Shown: piece by piece, positions 24,125-37,200 of the stretch
How the letters are laid out: each line of letters opens with the position of its first letter
Numbering within the stretch: the stretch's first letter is position 1
Source of the DNA: Zeus faber
Lineage: Eukaryota; Chordata; Actinopteri; Zeiformes; Zeidae
Direction: 5' to 3'
Assembly: GCA_960531495.1 (NCBI GenBank)
Contig: OY482849.1
Coordinates: 35,502,371 to 35,566,370, forward strand
Length of the DNA: 64,000 nucleotides
Made by a program: the position numbers and the translations under genes
Notes under the pieces: model-generated
What the model was told of the DNA's origin: nothing
Database searches by the model: none
What the model saw: the letters and a program-made list of their open reading frames with translations, nothing else

Positions 24125-26893
24125 CATCTAATTGTTCTGTCAAATGTGTCAAATGTGTCTAACATGTCAAATGTGTTAAATTTGTCGAATGTGTCTAATG
24201 TGTTCAATGTGTTAAATGTGTTAAATGTGTTAAATGTTTTAAATGTGTCAAATGTGTTAAATCTGTCTAATGCGTTGAATGTGTTAAAAGCGTTAAATGT
24301 GTTTAACATGTTAAATGTGTTTAACGTGTATAAAGTGTCTGATGTGTCAAATGTGTCAAATGTGTCTAATGTGTTAAATGTGTTAAACGTGTCTAATGTG
24401 TTAAATGTGTTTAATGCGTTTAATGCGTTTAATGTGTTAAATGTGTTGAATATGTTAAATGTGTTAAAAGTGTTTAACATGTTTAACGTGTTAAATGGGC
24501 CTAATGTGTTAAATGTGTCAAGTGTGTTAAATGTGTCGAATGTGTCGAATATGTCAAATGTGTTAAATGCGTTAAATGTGCTAAATCTGTCTAATGTGTT
24601 CAATGTGTTAAATGCATTAAATGTGGTTCACGTGTTAAATGTGTCTAATGTGTTAAATGTGTCTAGTATATCTAATGTGTCAAATGTGTTAAATGTGTCA
24701 AATATGTTAAATGTGTCTAATGTGTTTATTGTGTTTATTGTGTCTGATGTGTTAAATGTGTTTAATGTGTTTAATGTGTCTAATGTGTCTAATGTGTCAA
24801 ATGTGTTAAATGTGTCTAATGTGTCAAATGTGACTGATGTGTTAAATGTGCCAAATGTGTTAAATGTGTCGAATGTGTCTGTGTTAAATGTGTTAAATGT
24901 GTTTAATGTGTTAAATGTGTTAAATCTGTTTAAAGTGTTAAATGTGTTAAATGTGTCTGACGTGTTAAATGCGTCGAATGGGTCTAATGTGTTAAATGTG
25001 TTTAATGTGTTAAATGTGTCAAATATGTTAAATGTGTTAAATGTGTTAAATGTCTTAAATGTGTTTAACGTGTTAAATGTGCCTAATTTTTCAATTGGGT
25101 TTAATGTGTTAAATGTGTTAAATGTGTTAAATGTGTCAAATGTGTTAAATGTGTCTAATGTGTTAAATGTGTCGAATGTGTCAAATGTGTTTAATGTGCT
25201 TGTGTTTAATGTGTTTAATGTGTTCATATGTCTAATGTGTGAAATGTGTTGAATGTGTCGAATGCGTCCAATGTGTTAAATGTGTTTAATGCATTTAATT
25301 TGTCTGATGTGTTAAATGTGTCTAATGCGTCTAATGTGTTAAATGTGTTAAATGTGTCAAATGTGTCCAATGTGTCTAATGTGTTAAATGTGTCAAATGT
25401 GTTAAATTTGTCTAATGTCTTAAATGTGTCAAATGTGTTAAATGTGTTAAATGTGTTAAATGTGTCTAATGTGTTAAACATGTTAAATGTGTCAAATGTG
25501 TTAAATGCGTCGAATGTGTCTCATGTGTTAAATGTGTTTAATGTGTTTAATGCGTCTGACGTGTTGAATGTGATAAATCTGTCTAATGTGTTTAATGTGT
25601 TAAATGCGTTAAATGTGTTTCACGTGTTAAATCTGTCTAATGTGTCTAATGTGTCAAATGTGTTAAATGTGTCTAATGTGTCAAATGTGACTGATGTGTT
25701 AAATGTGCCAAATGTGTTAAATGTGTCGAATGTGTCTGTGTTAAATGTGTTAAATGTGTTTAATGTGTTAAATGTGTTAAATCTGTTTAAAGTGTTAAAT
25801 GTGTTAAATGTGTCTGACGTGTTAAATGTGTCTGACGTGTTAAATGCGTCGAATGGGTCTAATGTGTTAAATGTGTTTAATGTGTTAAATGTGTCAAATG
25901 TGTTAAATGTGTTAAATGTGTTAAATGTCTTAAATGTGTTTAACGTGTTAAATGTGTTAAATCTGTTTAAAGTGTTAAATGTGTTAAATGTGTCTGACGT
26001 GTTAAATGCGTCGAATGTGTCGAATGTGTCAAATTTGTTTAATGTGCTTGTGTTTAATGTGTTTAATGTGTTCATATGTCTAATGTGTGAAATGTGTTGA
26101 ATGTGTCGAATGCGTCCAATGTGTTAAATGTGTTTAATGCATTTAATTTGTCTGATGTGTTAAATGTGTCTAATGCGTCTAATGTGTTAAATGTGTTAAA
26201 TGTGTCAAATGTGTCCAATGTGTCTAATGTGTTAAATGTGTCAAATGTGTTAAATTTGTCTAATGTCTTAAATGTGTCAAATGTGTTAAATGTGTTAAAT
26301 GTGTTAAATGTGTCTAATGTGTTAAACATGTTAAATGTGTCAAATGTGTTAAATGCGTCGAATGTGTCTCATGTGTTAAATGTGTTTAATGTGTTTAATG
26401 CGTCTGACGTGTTGAATGTGATAAATCTGTCTAATGTGTTAAATGTGTTAAATGCGTTAAATGTGTTTCACGTGTTAAATCTGTCTAATGTGACAAATGT
26501 GTTAAATGTGTGAAATGTGTTCAATCTGTCAAATATGTTAAATGTGTCTAATGTGTTAAATGTGTCTAATGTGTTAAATGTGTCAAATGTGTCAAATGTG
26601 TTAAATGTGTCTAATGTGTTAACTGTGTCAAATATGTTAAATGTGTCAAATATGTTAAATATGTAAAATGTGTTAAATGTGTTAAATGTGTTAAATGTGT
26701 TAAATGTGTTTAATGTGTTTAATGTGTTTAATGTGTCAAATGTGTCGGATGTGTCTAATTAGTTTAATGTGTTAAATGTGTTAAATGTGTTAAATGTGTT
26801 TAATGTGTTTAATGTGTTTAATGTGTCTTATGTGTCAAATGTGTTAAATGTGTTAAATGTGTTTAATGTGTTTAATGTGTTAAATGTGTTAAA
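24125..26893 (+). repeat. 2.8 kb minisatellite of 9-bp units with about 850-bp higher-order repeats
   Basis: The array is made of AATGTGTTA / AATGTGTCT / AATGTGTTT variants, more than 300 units. Because the unit is a multiple of three and lacks stops, long frames stay open on both strands: an (L/S/F)-N-V tripeptide repeat on plus and a T-F/L-N/D repeat on minus. Larger blocks recur; the stretch starting near 25200 recurs 848 bp later, and markers such as TGACTGATGT recur about 857 bp apart (24831 and 25688). I see no promoter, splice site or conserved domain that would support coding. Confidence 0.9.
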
Positions 26894-28110
26894 TAAATTT
26901 GGGCAAGGCAAGTTTGTTTTTATAGCACATTTCAACAACAAGGCTATTGAAAGTGCATTCAATAAAACATCAAAAGCATCAAGACAAAGTGAAAAAGAAA
27001 CACATTGTGAAAGAAAGAACAAAGTTAAGAAATCGAATGCATACAATGCATAAAATCAAGTCATAAAAGTTACCGTGCAGTGCAAGAAATTAATATTAGG
27101 TTTAATATTAAGTCTTCAGCCTTGATTTAAAAGAGGTGAGAGTTGCGGCAGAGCCGTGGTTTTCTGGGACTTTGTTCCAGATATGTGCATTCAAACTGAA
27201 CAATGCTTCTCCATATTTAGTTTTAACTCTGGGGACAGAAAGCAGACCTGTCCCAGACAACCTGAGAGTTCTGGATGATTCATCGTGTAGAAGAAGATCA
27301 GAAATTGATTTTGGCCCTAAACCATTCAGTGCTTTCTAAACCAACAGCAGTGTTTTGAAATCAGTTATTTGACGACAGGAAGCCAGCGTAAAGATGTGAG
27401 AACTGGAGTGATACAATCGATGTTGCTGGTCTCAGTGAGGACTTGAGCAGCACTGTTTTGAATGAACTGTCTGATGGATCTTTTAAGGAGGAATGTGGCT
27501 GTTGAAATTTAGGTCAGTGTCCATGACTACACCAAAATTTCTAGCCTGGTTTGTATTTTTTAACATCACAGATGATGTTGACAGAGGGTCTTTGTTTAAT
27601 TGGAGAAAATTCCTGCACATCAAATCATTGATTCGTTCAATGCATTTGCTTAGTGGTTGTATTGGACATTAGCACCCTGGTGATATGGTTATGTCAATTT
27701 GTGTCTTCTGCGTAATTATGGAAACATATTTGTTGTTTTCCATAATCTGAGCCAGTGGGAGCATGTAGATGTTAAACAGAAGAGGCCCAAGAATGGAGCC
27801 TTGGTGAACTCCACATGTCATTTGTTTTTTCCCGCTCAGATGTGTCATTACCTATAGACACAAAGTAGCCCCTGTTCTTTAAATAGGATTTAGACCAGTT
27901 TAGTCCCATGCCAGAAAGTCCCACCCAGTTTTCCAGTCTGTCTAGTGATATGTTGTGGTCAACTGTATCAAATGCGGCACTGACATACAGTAATACTAAG
28001 ACTGAGATTCTGCCACTGTCTGTGTTAAGATGGATGTCATTGAAGACCTTGACAGGAGTAGTGTCAGTGGTGTGGTGTCGTCCAAAAAACAGACCCGAAC
28101 ACAAAAATAC
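26893..28110 (-). mobile_element. Non-LTR retrotransposon 3' part (L2/CR1/Rex-like), broken
   Basis: Minus-strand reverse transcriptase pieces: FNDIHLNTDSGRISVLVLLY and SAAFDTVDHNISLDRLENWV near 27960-28065, which match block A of LINE RTs (F/LxxAFDTV). Downstream 3' sequence runs to a GGCAAGGCAAGTTTG-type terminus at about 26903. It abuts the end of the 9-bp minisatellite. Several breaks; the clade is not resolved. Confidence 0.7.
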
Positions 28111-28254
28111 AGTTGTGAAGTCACAGGAAATAGATGAGAAGTTCTGCAAATTCAAACAGAATTCAGGTTATTTTCTGATTTGTTTCTGACACCTGTTTGT
28201 GTTTTTCAGTAGAAGAGAAGCAGCTTGGAGGCTACACAGCAATGATACGATAAC

Positions 28255-28297
28255 GTCTGTCTCTCTCTGTCTCTCTCTCTGTCTGTCTCTCTGTCAA

Positions 28298-28346
<49 letters not shown>

Positions 28347-28475
28347 CTCCCCCTCTCTCCCTATCTCCCTCTCTTTCTCTCTGCCACTTTTTTTCTCTCT
28401 CTCCCTCTCTCTTTCTCTCCCTCTCTATCTCTCTCCCTACCTCTATCTCTTTCTCTCTCACTCTCTTCAACCACT
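28255..28475 (+). repeat. (CT)n-rich microsatellite
   Basis: Nearly pure CTCTCT with interspersed TG and CC. It lies just upstream of the proposed first exon of the third receptor gene. Confidence 0.9.
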
Positions 28476-28495
28476 CTCTCCCTTGAACTCTTAGA

Positions 28496-31400
28496 ATGAA
28501 CTCTTCCTTGGGGACTGGAACCAACATAACTTATCCACAGGTTTGATAAAAATCTTTCACATTAATATTTTTCCAGCTCTAACTAACTACCAAACTATCG
28601 ACCGAACATCTAACTAACTACCAAACTATCTATCTAACTAACTACCAAACTATCGACCTAACATCTAACTACCGAGCAAACTATCTACCTAACATCTAAC
28701 TAACTACCAAACTATCTACCGAACATCTAACTAACTACAAAACTATATACCTAACATCTAACTAACTACAAACTATATACCCAACATCGAACTAACTACC
28801 AAACTATTCCTAACATCTAACAAACTAGCAAACTATAAACCTAACATCTAACTAACTACCAAACTATATACCTAACATCTCACTACCAAACTATCTACCG
28901 AACATCTAACTACCAAACTATCTACCGAACATCTAACTACCAAACTATCTACCGAACATCTAACTACCAAACTATCTACCGAACATCTAACTACCAAACT
29001 ATCTACCGAACATCTAACTACCAAACTATCTACCGAACATCTAACTAACTACCAAACTATATACCTAACATCTCTCTAACTCCCCAAATATATACCTAAC
29101 ATCTAACTAACTACAAAACTATATACCTAACATCTAACTAACTACCAAACTATATACCTAACATCTAACTAACTACAAAACTATATACCTAACATCTAAC
29201 TAACTACCAAACTATATACCTAACATCTAACTACCAAACTATCTACCGAACATCTAACTAACTACCAAACTATCTACCTAACATCTAACTAACTACCAAA
29301 CTATATACCTAACATCTAACTAACTACCAAACTATCTACCTAACATCTAACTAACTACCAAACTATATACCTAACATCTAACTGTCAAACTATATACCTA
29401 CCATCCAACTAACTACCAAACTATCTACCTAACATCTAACTAACTACCAAACCATCTACCTAACATTTCAGTAACTACCAAATTATCTACCTAACATCTG
29501 ATTAACTACCAAACTATCTGGGTAACATCTAACTAACTACCAAACTATATACCTAACATCTTACTAACTACCAAACAATCTATCTAACATCAAACTAACT
29601 ACCAAACAATCTATCAAGCATCTAACTAACTACAAAACTATATACCCAACATCGAACTAACTACCAAACTGTTCCTAACATCTAACAAACTAGCAAACTA
29701 CAAACCTAACATCTAACTAACTACCAAACGATATACTTAACATCTAACTACCAAACTATAAACCCTACATCTCACTAACTACCAAACTATATAACTAACA
29801 TCTAACTAGCTACCAAACTCTCTACCTAACAACTAACTAACTACCAAACGATATACTTAACATCTAACTACCAAACTATAAACCCTACATCGAACTAACA
29901 ACCAAACTATCGACCTAACATCTAACTAACTACAAAGCTATATACCTAACATCTCTCTAACTCCCCAAATATATACCTAACATCTAACTAACAACAAAAC
30001 TATATACCTAACTACCAAACTATATACCTAACATCTAACTAACTACCAAACTATATACCTAACATCTAACTAACATTACGTCATTTATCAGACGCTTTTA
30101 TCCAAAGCGACTTACAATTATTCAAACACCGACGGACGCAGCCATCAGGAGCAATTAGGGGTTAAGTGTCTTGCTCAAGGACACTACAGCGTGCTAGCAG
30201 GAGGAGCCTGGGATCCAACCAGCAACCTTTAGATCACTAGACCACCAGCTCTACCTCCTGAGCTACCGTCCCCGGTAACAACAAAACTATATACCTAACA
30301 TATAACTAACTACCAAACTATATACCTAACATCTCTCTAACTCCCCAAATATATACCTAACATCTAACTAACTACAAAACTATATACCGTACATCTAACT
30401 AACTACCAAACTATAAACCTAACATCTAACTACCAAACTGTCTACCGAACATCTAACTAACTACCAAACTATATACCTAACATCTAACTAACCACCAAAC
30501 TATAAACCTTACATCTCACTAACTACCAAACTATATACCTAACATCTAACTATCTCACTGTTTTATGACAGTAAAGTTTCCACTGTCCTTCCTGGTCAGA
30601 ACTTCAGATTTGGGAGTTTCTGAAAGGACCTGAAACAGTGATTCTATTTCTCTTCCTCCCCCATCCCTCTCTCTCTCCTTCTCTCTCTCTTGTCTCTCGA
30701 CCAGTTCCTGCTCATCAGAGACACCTTCACCATGGCCTTCGTTAAGAACCTGATCGTCGTTCTCGTTTGGCTCATTCTCAGCTACATCAACGGCAGTGTG
30801 GTGGCGACGTTCTTCAGACACCAGGCACACACGCACACACAAACACACACTAAGATCAATAATTAAGTGATCAATTCCCAAGAGGAGAAAAAAGGATTCA
30901 TTCTTCAGTATTGATCTGTCCATCCCTGATCTAGAAACAGTTGATAAAATGGTCGCATTTTGCATGATTGGCAGTCTCCATAGTAATGCAATCCTTTCCT
31001 CTTCCTACCGCAGGTGTTCTACGAAGACCCTCGCTACATCCTGTTTATCCACATGGTGATCAATGATGCCATCCAGCTGACCGTCACCATCACACTCTTC
31101 ATCCTCAGCTACGTCTTCTTCACCATCAACGTCTCCTTCTGCTGCTTCTTCATCCTCGTGGCAGTCTTCACCACCAGGAGCACCCCGGTCAACCTGGCCA
31201 GCATGGCCATCGAGCGCTACATCGCCATCTGCGACCCCCTGCACCACACCCAGATCTGCACAGTGAGGCGCACCTACGCCCTCATCGGCCTCATCTGGTT
31301 CATCTCGGTGGCGCCCGACATCACCGACCTGTTCGTCACACTCGCCACCGAGCCCCTCGGCTTCTTCCACGACTCGGTGTTCTGCTTGCGTCACAACGTG

Positions 31401-31820
31401 TTCAAGGACCCGGTGCTGGCCTACAAGCGGCAGGCCTTCGACGCCCTCTATTTCTCCTGTGTCTTCCTCACCTTGGTCTACACATACCTGAGGATCCTCT
31501 TCGCCGCACGGGCGCTGGCCTCGGAAAAGATGTCTGCCCAGAGAGCCAGGAACACTATCCTGCTGCACGGTGCGCAGCTGGCCATGTGCATGCTCTCCTA
31601 CGTCTCGCCCAGCGTGGAGGTCGTCTTGCACCTCATCTTCTCTGGGCGGATACTGGAAATAAGATTCGCCAACTACCTGATTGTTTACATCCTGCCACGC
31701 TTCCTGAGTCCCATCATCTACGGCGTCCGCGACAGGAAGTTCAGGAAGTACCTGAGGAGGCATTTTGTGAGCAAATGTCGGGTCAAATCACACCAGATCT
31801 CTGACCAGGCAGATTCCTGA
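28496..31820 (+). CDS. Odorant receptor 131-2-like, third gene (three exons)
   Basis: Exon model: 28496-28540, 30705-30824 and 31014-31820, all joined in phase 0, giving 323 residues. Exon 1 encodes a 15-residue N-terminus with N-glycosylation motifs (NSS, NIT) and ends CAG|gtttga. Exon 2 follows a pyrimidine-rich acceptor and carries TM1. Exon 3 holds TM2 to the tail, with PRYILFIHMVINDAI, MAIERYIAICDPLHH (a normal ERY, Arg codon 31215-31217), RARNTILLHG and SPIIYGVRDRKFRKYLRRH. It aligns with receptor copies 1 and 2 but is much more diverged. The intron 2 donor reads CAG|gcacac, a GC rather than GT donor, which is possible but weak. The ATG at 30732, in a good context (CACCATGG), is an alternative start that would drop exon 1. 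The first intron is filled by a minisatellite. Exon 3 is certain; exon 1 is inferred. Confidence 0.75.
28565..30555 (+). repeat. Minisatellite of about 31-bp units
   Basis: About 60 units of the type CTAACTAACTACCAAACTAT followed by ATACCTAACAT, with shorter variants that lack one CTAA. It is interrupted by one SINE at 30068-30276. It lies entirely within the inferred first intron of the third receptor gene. Confidence 0.9.
30068..30276 (-). mobile_element. tRNA-derived SINE, copy 2
   Basis: On the minus strand the head reads like a tRNA gene, with GTAGCTCAGGAGGTAGAGC (box A) and GGTTGGATCC (box B), followed by a body and a GCTTTGGATAAAAGCGTCTG tail. It is inserted in the minisatellite, which resumes on both sides. 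Confidence 0.8.
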
Positions 31821-32500
31821 GGGGCTGTGGAGAAACTTCTACAGATGTCAGAACACTTTGGTTTGCTTTGATTCTTGGTAGGGCTGCGCAATTAATCGCA
31901 TTATAATCTCTATCTGGATTTATACCTCTGTGCAATCTCATTCATACATGATGTTGCTGCATTTGCATTTGGGATATTAGTTGCATAAAACAACATTACA
32001 ATAAAGGGATACGGCAAGCAACCTTTTCTGCTAATTCTAGCTTTGGCATCGTATTGTGTTGTGTGCAACTTCATAATTGGAACGAATTAGTATATTACTC
32101 TATAATAACTCTACTTGAGTAGTTTTCAATTTTTGAAATACATGTCAGAATATCTCTTCCACAGCTGTCAATTCCTTCAATGCATTCAACTCATTAAACT
32201 GAATGAGCAGGTTCTCTGATGTCAACAGACCATGGGCTGTGTCACAAAGATCTGTGATCTCAATTCTAACCACGAAAATCCTGATTCTCATTCGATTTTT
32301 CAACGATCAGCTACAACATTAAAAGCATCACTTAATATAATATTCACCATGATGAAGTATAGTTTGGTCTCACGTTCCACTCCCAAATGCAGTTTAATGT
32401 TCAGTTATTTCAACTCCATTCACACTCCCTGCCAAACATTTCTATGGAAGACATTTTATTCCTTACTTTTCTTATACCTTTTTGGCCCCATCCCCAGTTA
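31821..32500. other. Unassigned sequence downstream of the third receptor gene
   Basis: Nothing recognisable was seen. It probably includes the 3' UTR. Confidence 0.4.
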
Positions 32501-32502
32501 GA

Positions 32503-33790
32503 GAGACGTATCATATTATCTCCTCGTTCTTCTCTCAGCTGCTCCTGTTTGGGGTCGCCACAGTGGATCATCTGTCTCCATTTCTTCCTGCCCTCTGCAT
32601 CTTCTTCTGTCGCACCGACCACCTGCATCTCCTCCCTCAGCACATCCATAAAGCTTCTCTTTGGCTTCCTCTTTTCCTCTTGCCTGGCAGCCCCATCTTG
32701 GAGCCTGGCACGGTGCTGCTTCACACCAAGAAGGTCCAGGGTTCAATTCTCGCCTGAGGCGTTGTTGGCACCGTGCGCCGGTTATCTCCCAAATAGGAGC
32801 CTTTCTGTGTGGAGTACGCATGTTCTCCCCCTGATCACATGGGGTTTCCTCCACCTAACATCAGTAAGGACCCCCACCCTAAACATGCACACATCATCGT
32901 CTGACCAGCGATGGACACTTGGTCCCGGGGCATGTCGACGAATGCTGCCCACTGCTCCTGGCTGCCCCCCTGGAGGAAGGACAAGCCAGGATGGCAAAAA
33001 TAAAGAGGTCGCATTTCACTGGCCACCACCCAAAAAGCATGTGTGTATATATATATATATGCATGTATTGTGGTGCGGTCATGTGACGAATAAAGATTCT
33101 AAATTCAGCATCCTTCTTCTGCTGATGGTGATGCTGCTCCTTTCCAGCAACCGGTACAAGTCATCTTCTCCTTCCTTAGTGTTCAACCTCTCATACAACT
33201 TGCCATACGTCTTTTTCTTAGCCCTCACCACCGCTCTCTTTGCCTGATGCTTCATCTCCTTGTACTCCTGTCTCCTATCTCTGACCATCCCTCTTCTTCT
33301 GCGCCAACTACTTCCTCCATATACTTTCCACCACCCAGTGTCCTTGTCTTCCTCCCTCTGTCCAGATGACACACCAAGTTCTCAGCCATCCGACATCTCT
33401 TCCCTATCACCCAGCGCCTGTCTTAACTCGTCCCTGAACTCCACACAACAGTCTTCCTTCTTCAACTTTCACCATTTGATCCTTTGCTCGGCCTTGGCTC
33501 TCTTCCTCGTCTTGATTTCCAAAGTCATCGTACAGATCACCATCCAATGCGGCCCGGCTATGTTCTCTCCTGCCACCACCTTGCAGTCTCAAATCCCTTT
33601 CAGGTTGCACCTCCTGCATAAGACATACAGCAGTCCACTTGTGTGCACCTTCCTCCACTCTTATACGTCACCCTGTGCTCCTCCCTCTTCTTGAAATATG
33701 TATTCACCACAGCCATTTCTGTCCTTGTCGTAGAATCCACCACATCTTTCCTTCCACATTCCTCCTCTTGACAGCATACCTACCTACCTA
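32503..33790 (-). mobile_element. RTE-like LINE relic
   Basis: The minus strand encodes a C-terminal stretch, KPKRSFMDVLREEMQVVGAT and then EEDAEGRKKWRQMI with CGDPK (32550-32660), the familiar end of fish RTE-type LINEs. Upstream pieces, RRQEYKEMKHQAKRAVVRAK then KKTYGKLYERLNTKEGEDDLYRL (33140-33270), also fit. A SINE-like repeat splits it at about 32706-33099. Frames are broken and the element is truncated. Confidence 0.65.
32706..33099 (+). mobile_element. SINE-like repeat with tRNA-like box B, copy 1
   Basis: Shares its whole length with 39899-40295, from GGCACGGTG through GGTTCAATTCTCGCC (box-B-like) and CCTTTCTGTGTGGAGT to the end GTGACGAATAAAGA. It is inserted in the RTE-like LINE, whose sequence resumes on the right. 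The family name is unknown to me. Confidence 0.65.
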
Positions 33791-33949
33791 GGAGTACTTT
33801 CTTTATGGAATAAAATGATGGTCATTAATATTTTGAGCTTGTGAAATGGTTTGTGAATGTGTAATAAAGTTTTGCAGCTGTAGAAATATTTTCTGCATGT
33901 GTGGAAAAGTTTTGTAAAAATGTTTTGCGGCTTTAGAAATACAGCTGCA

Positions 33950-34230
33950 TGACACAATAGCATATTATCTTATATGATATTATATGATATTATATTATCT
34001 TATATGATATTATATGATATTATATTACATTGTAATAAAGAATATTATATGATATTATATTATATGATATGATATTATATTATATGATATTATATTATAT
34101 GATTTTATATTGTATTATATTATATGATATCATATGATATGATATGATATTATATTATATTATATTATATTATATTATATTATATTATATTATATTCTTT
34201 TATGTTATATCACATTATATTATGTTTTAT
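33950..34230. repeat. AT-rich (TATATTATATGATA)n array
   Basis: Imperfect five- and ten-base units of TATAT/GATAT, ending in a pure TATAT-TATAT run near 34150-34195. It sits at the 3' end of the next LINE. Confidence 0.85.
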
Positions 34231-34239
34231 TTTCTTGTC

Positions 34240-37200
34240 GTGTCCACAAAACAGTGAGTTACAAGGCTTGGCTAGATGTGGTTCAGCCACAGCTGAACAC
34301 ATTGCTGTCCCTTCTCATTAAACTCTGCTAAGTCCAATGCTGTGCAGGGCTGTTCCAGCAGGGGACATATCAGGAGGTGCTCCATGGTCTGTGGTCCAGT
34401 GCCACAGTCACACACAGCGTCCCCGTCATTCAGGTGTCCCCATTTGGCAAGAGTGGCTCTTGCACGTCCAACACCAGATCTTAGTCTGTTAAGGCATTTC
34501 CACACTGCGTAGTTGGTGTCTGCTCCAGGGGGCAGTGCCTCGCTCGCCTTTAGCTCCATTGTTGTTTCTGGTGGGAGGTTGTCAAGTCTTTCTTCCCACC
34601 GAGTGACTCTTTCACTGCTTGTGCTCGGTGTTCTGAGAGGTAGGACGCCTTCAGGAAACTTTTCCTGGATTTAAGGCAGCTTTAGGCTGGCACATGGCTG
34701 AAGAGAGGATGTCTTTGATCATTGGACTGTTGTTGCCGCTCTTTCTTGCTTGCTGCATTTAGTCGTATCTCTGGTGGGGCTTTGCCTGCCAGGATGTATA
34801 GCCGGTCTGTAGGTGTTGGTTTCAGGCAGCCAGTGATAAGGTGGCAGCTAGCATTGAGGGCAGGGTCCAACTTCTTGGCATGGGCAGCTGGCTCCCATAC
34901 TGGGCAGGCATACTCAGCAGCTGAGTAGCAGAGAGCCAGTGCAGTTGCTTTCAGAGTCTGTGAGTTAGCACCCCAGGTTGTTCCAGTGAGCTTGCGGATG
35001 ATGTCGTTCCTCGCACTCAATTTACACTTGGTCTTCTCAATGTGGGTCTTAAAAGAGAGGCATCTGTCCACGGTAACCGCTATGTACACCGGCTGCTCAC
35101 AGTGTTTGAGGGAGGTTCCTGACCAGTTGACCTTCAGTTGGCGCTTGGCTTCACGATTTCTCAGGTGGAAGGCACACACCTGTGTCTTAGATGGATTTGC
35201 ACATAGGTGGTTCACTTCATAGTAAGGTGTTAGCTCTGCCAGAGCATTGGAGAGTCTGTCTTCCACAACTTTGAAGTCAGTGGCTTGTGCACCTATGCCA
35301 AGGTCGTCTGCATAGTGTCTGCACTTTTTGGTTGGTTGTTGGTGTAGATGTTAAAGAGAAGTGGTGCAAGCACACTTCCCTGTGGAAGGCCATTCTTGAG
35401 TCTTCGCCACCTGCTTTTCTTTCCTCCAAGCTCAACAAAAAAGTTCCTGTTTTCAAGCATGCTTTCGATCAGTTCTGTCAGACGGATGTCCCTTGTGGTC
35501 TCCAGGATCTTGCTGAGGAGAAGTCTGTGGTTGACTGTGTCATAAGCAGCTGAGAGGCCGACAAACACCACACCAGTTACCATCCCTTCCTCATAGCCGT
35601 CTTTTCGATGTACTGAATGAGGTTGAGTACTTGGCTTGTTGTTGACTTGCCAGGGCGGAAACCTGCTTGTTCAGGGATGAGGTGTTTGTCAACAAAGGTG
35701 CCAATTCTGTTGAGGATCAGACATTCGAAAAGCTTGTAGGTATGACTCAAAAGTGCGATTGGTCTGAAGTTCTTGGGAGCGGATGGATCTTTCCCAGGGT
35801 TCAGCAGTGCTATAATGTGGGCTTTCTTCCAGATGTTAGGGAGTTTGTGTGTTGTTAAGCAGTCAATGTATAGCTGTAGAAGCCATGTTTTTGCCTTGTG
35901 ACCGAAGTGCCTGATCTGTTCGGTTGCGATGTTATCCAATCCGATTGCCTTTCCTGGTTTGAGGGTAGAGATTCCCCCTTCCAGCTCTTCCATAGTAAGC
36001 TGTCTTGTAAAAGCAGGGTCCTCGATGTATTTCTTACGGCTCAGCTTGGTCTTTTTCCCTCTCTTTCCACTCTTTCCATTCAAGAGCAATGGTTGGCAAC
36101 TTGGTTGGCAGTGACTTTTGGGTGCTGATGAGCTGCTTTAGGGTCACCCCCTAGCTTGTGAATAAGTGTCCATGCTTTCTTGCTGTTTTGTTACATGTCT
36201 GTGGACTCAATAAGAGCATTCCAGGTCTTGCTTCGCTCTTGGGCAATGTTTTCCATCACCTTCTCAGCTTGGGCAGATGTTTCATCTCAAAAGGGATCTG
36301 CTTCAAACATGCTGAAATAGTTGTAATAGAGTCCTCCACAGTCCTTTGAAAGCCCAGGTATATATTCAACTCTACAGCCTCGTGGGATGTGTTTCCGAGC
36401 AGTTTTCAACACCAGGTTAGCAAATTAGTCGTAGTTCTTGCTAACTAGTATTATATTTTTGATTTTCTCTTCCAGCTCGTTGGTGAAGCCTTTCCAGTCT
36501 GCTTTCTTGTAGTTGAAACACCTTTTAAAGGGCACGATGGTTGGGACTACAGCTGCATTAATTTGGATACCAATGGGATCCAAATTAATGTTGGCTTGAT
36601 GGGATGTTGGCTTGATGGAATAGGGTCCAGCACAGTCTTTTTACACAGTCCAGCGATGTTACTTGTGACCATGGTGAGGTCTGGATTATAGCCACGTTTC
36701 CAGCGAGCACTGAAAAACGAGTGTGGTAGCTTGGGGTCATGGATAAGACTTAGTTGGTTGGTATCCATCCAGTCCTCTACTGCTTCTCCATCTTTGTTCA
36801 TTTCAGGGTAGCCCCACTGGGTGCTGTGGCTGTTGAAGTCCCCAATGATGATCTGTGGTTTGCTGTGTACTTTAGGGATTGGCTGGGAAAATATAAAGTC
36901 TACAGGTGGTGGTTTATAGACAGATGTTACTACAGCACTGCTTAGCTCAACGGATAGGACATCGATGTCATGGTCCTCTGACATTTCTGTATTTTCTATA
37001 GCTAACGCCGTTTTTTACAAATATAGCACTGCCGTACTGCCGGTGAGGTCGCTTAGTGGCCAGGACCATTCCTGGTATGGTGGGGCGGTTATTTTCACTT
37101 CCTCTGTGAGTCTCTTGCAAGCAGAGAACATCACAGTGTTGCTTGTTGCATAGATCGGCTAAGATGGTTTGTTTTGCAGAGGAGAACCCTTCAATGTTCA

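Noticed and set aside
24101-26900. Long X-N-V repeat frames as protein-coding genes
   Set aside because: The 9-bp unit has no stop in these frames, so openness on both strands is expected by construction. There is no splice or promoter support.
30068-30276. A genuine tRNA gene
   Set aside because: Boxes A and B are present, but the cloverleaf does not close and the body and tail are those of a SINE with another copy at 20125-20325.
28565-30555. CRISPR-like array
   Set aside because: The units are continuous and variable, with no unique spacers between constant repeats, and the genome is that of a vertebrate.
31005-31763. 252-residue minus-strand frame opposite the third receptor
   Set aside because: Antisense shadow of a codon-biased receptor exon.
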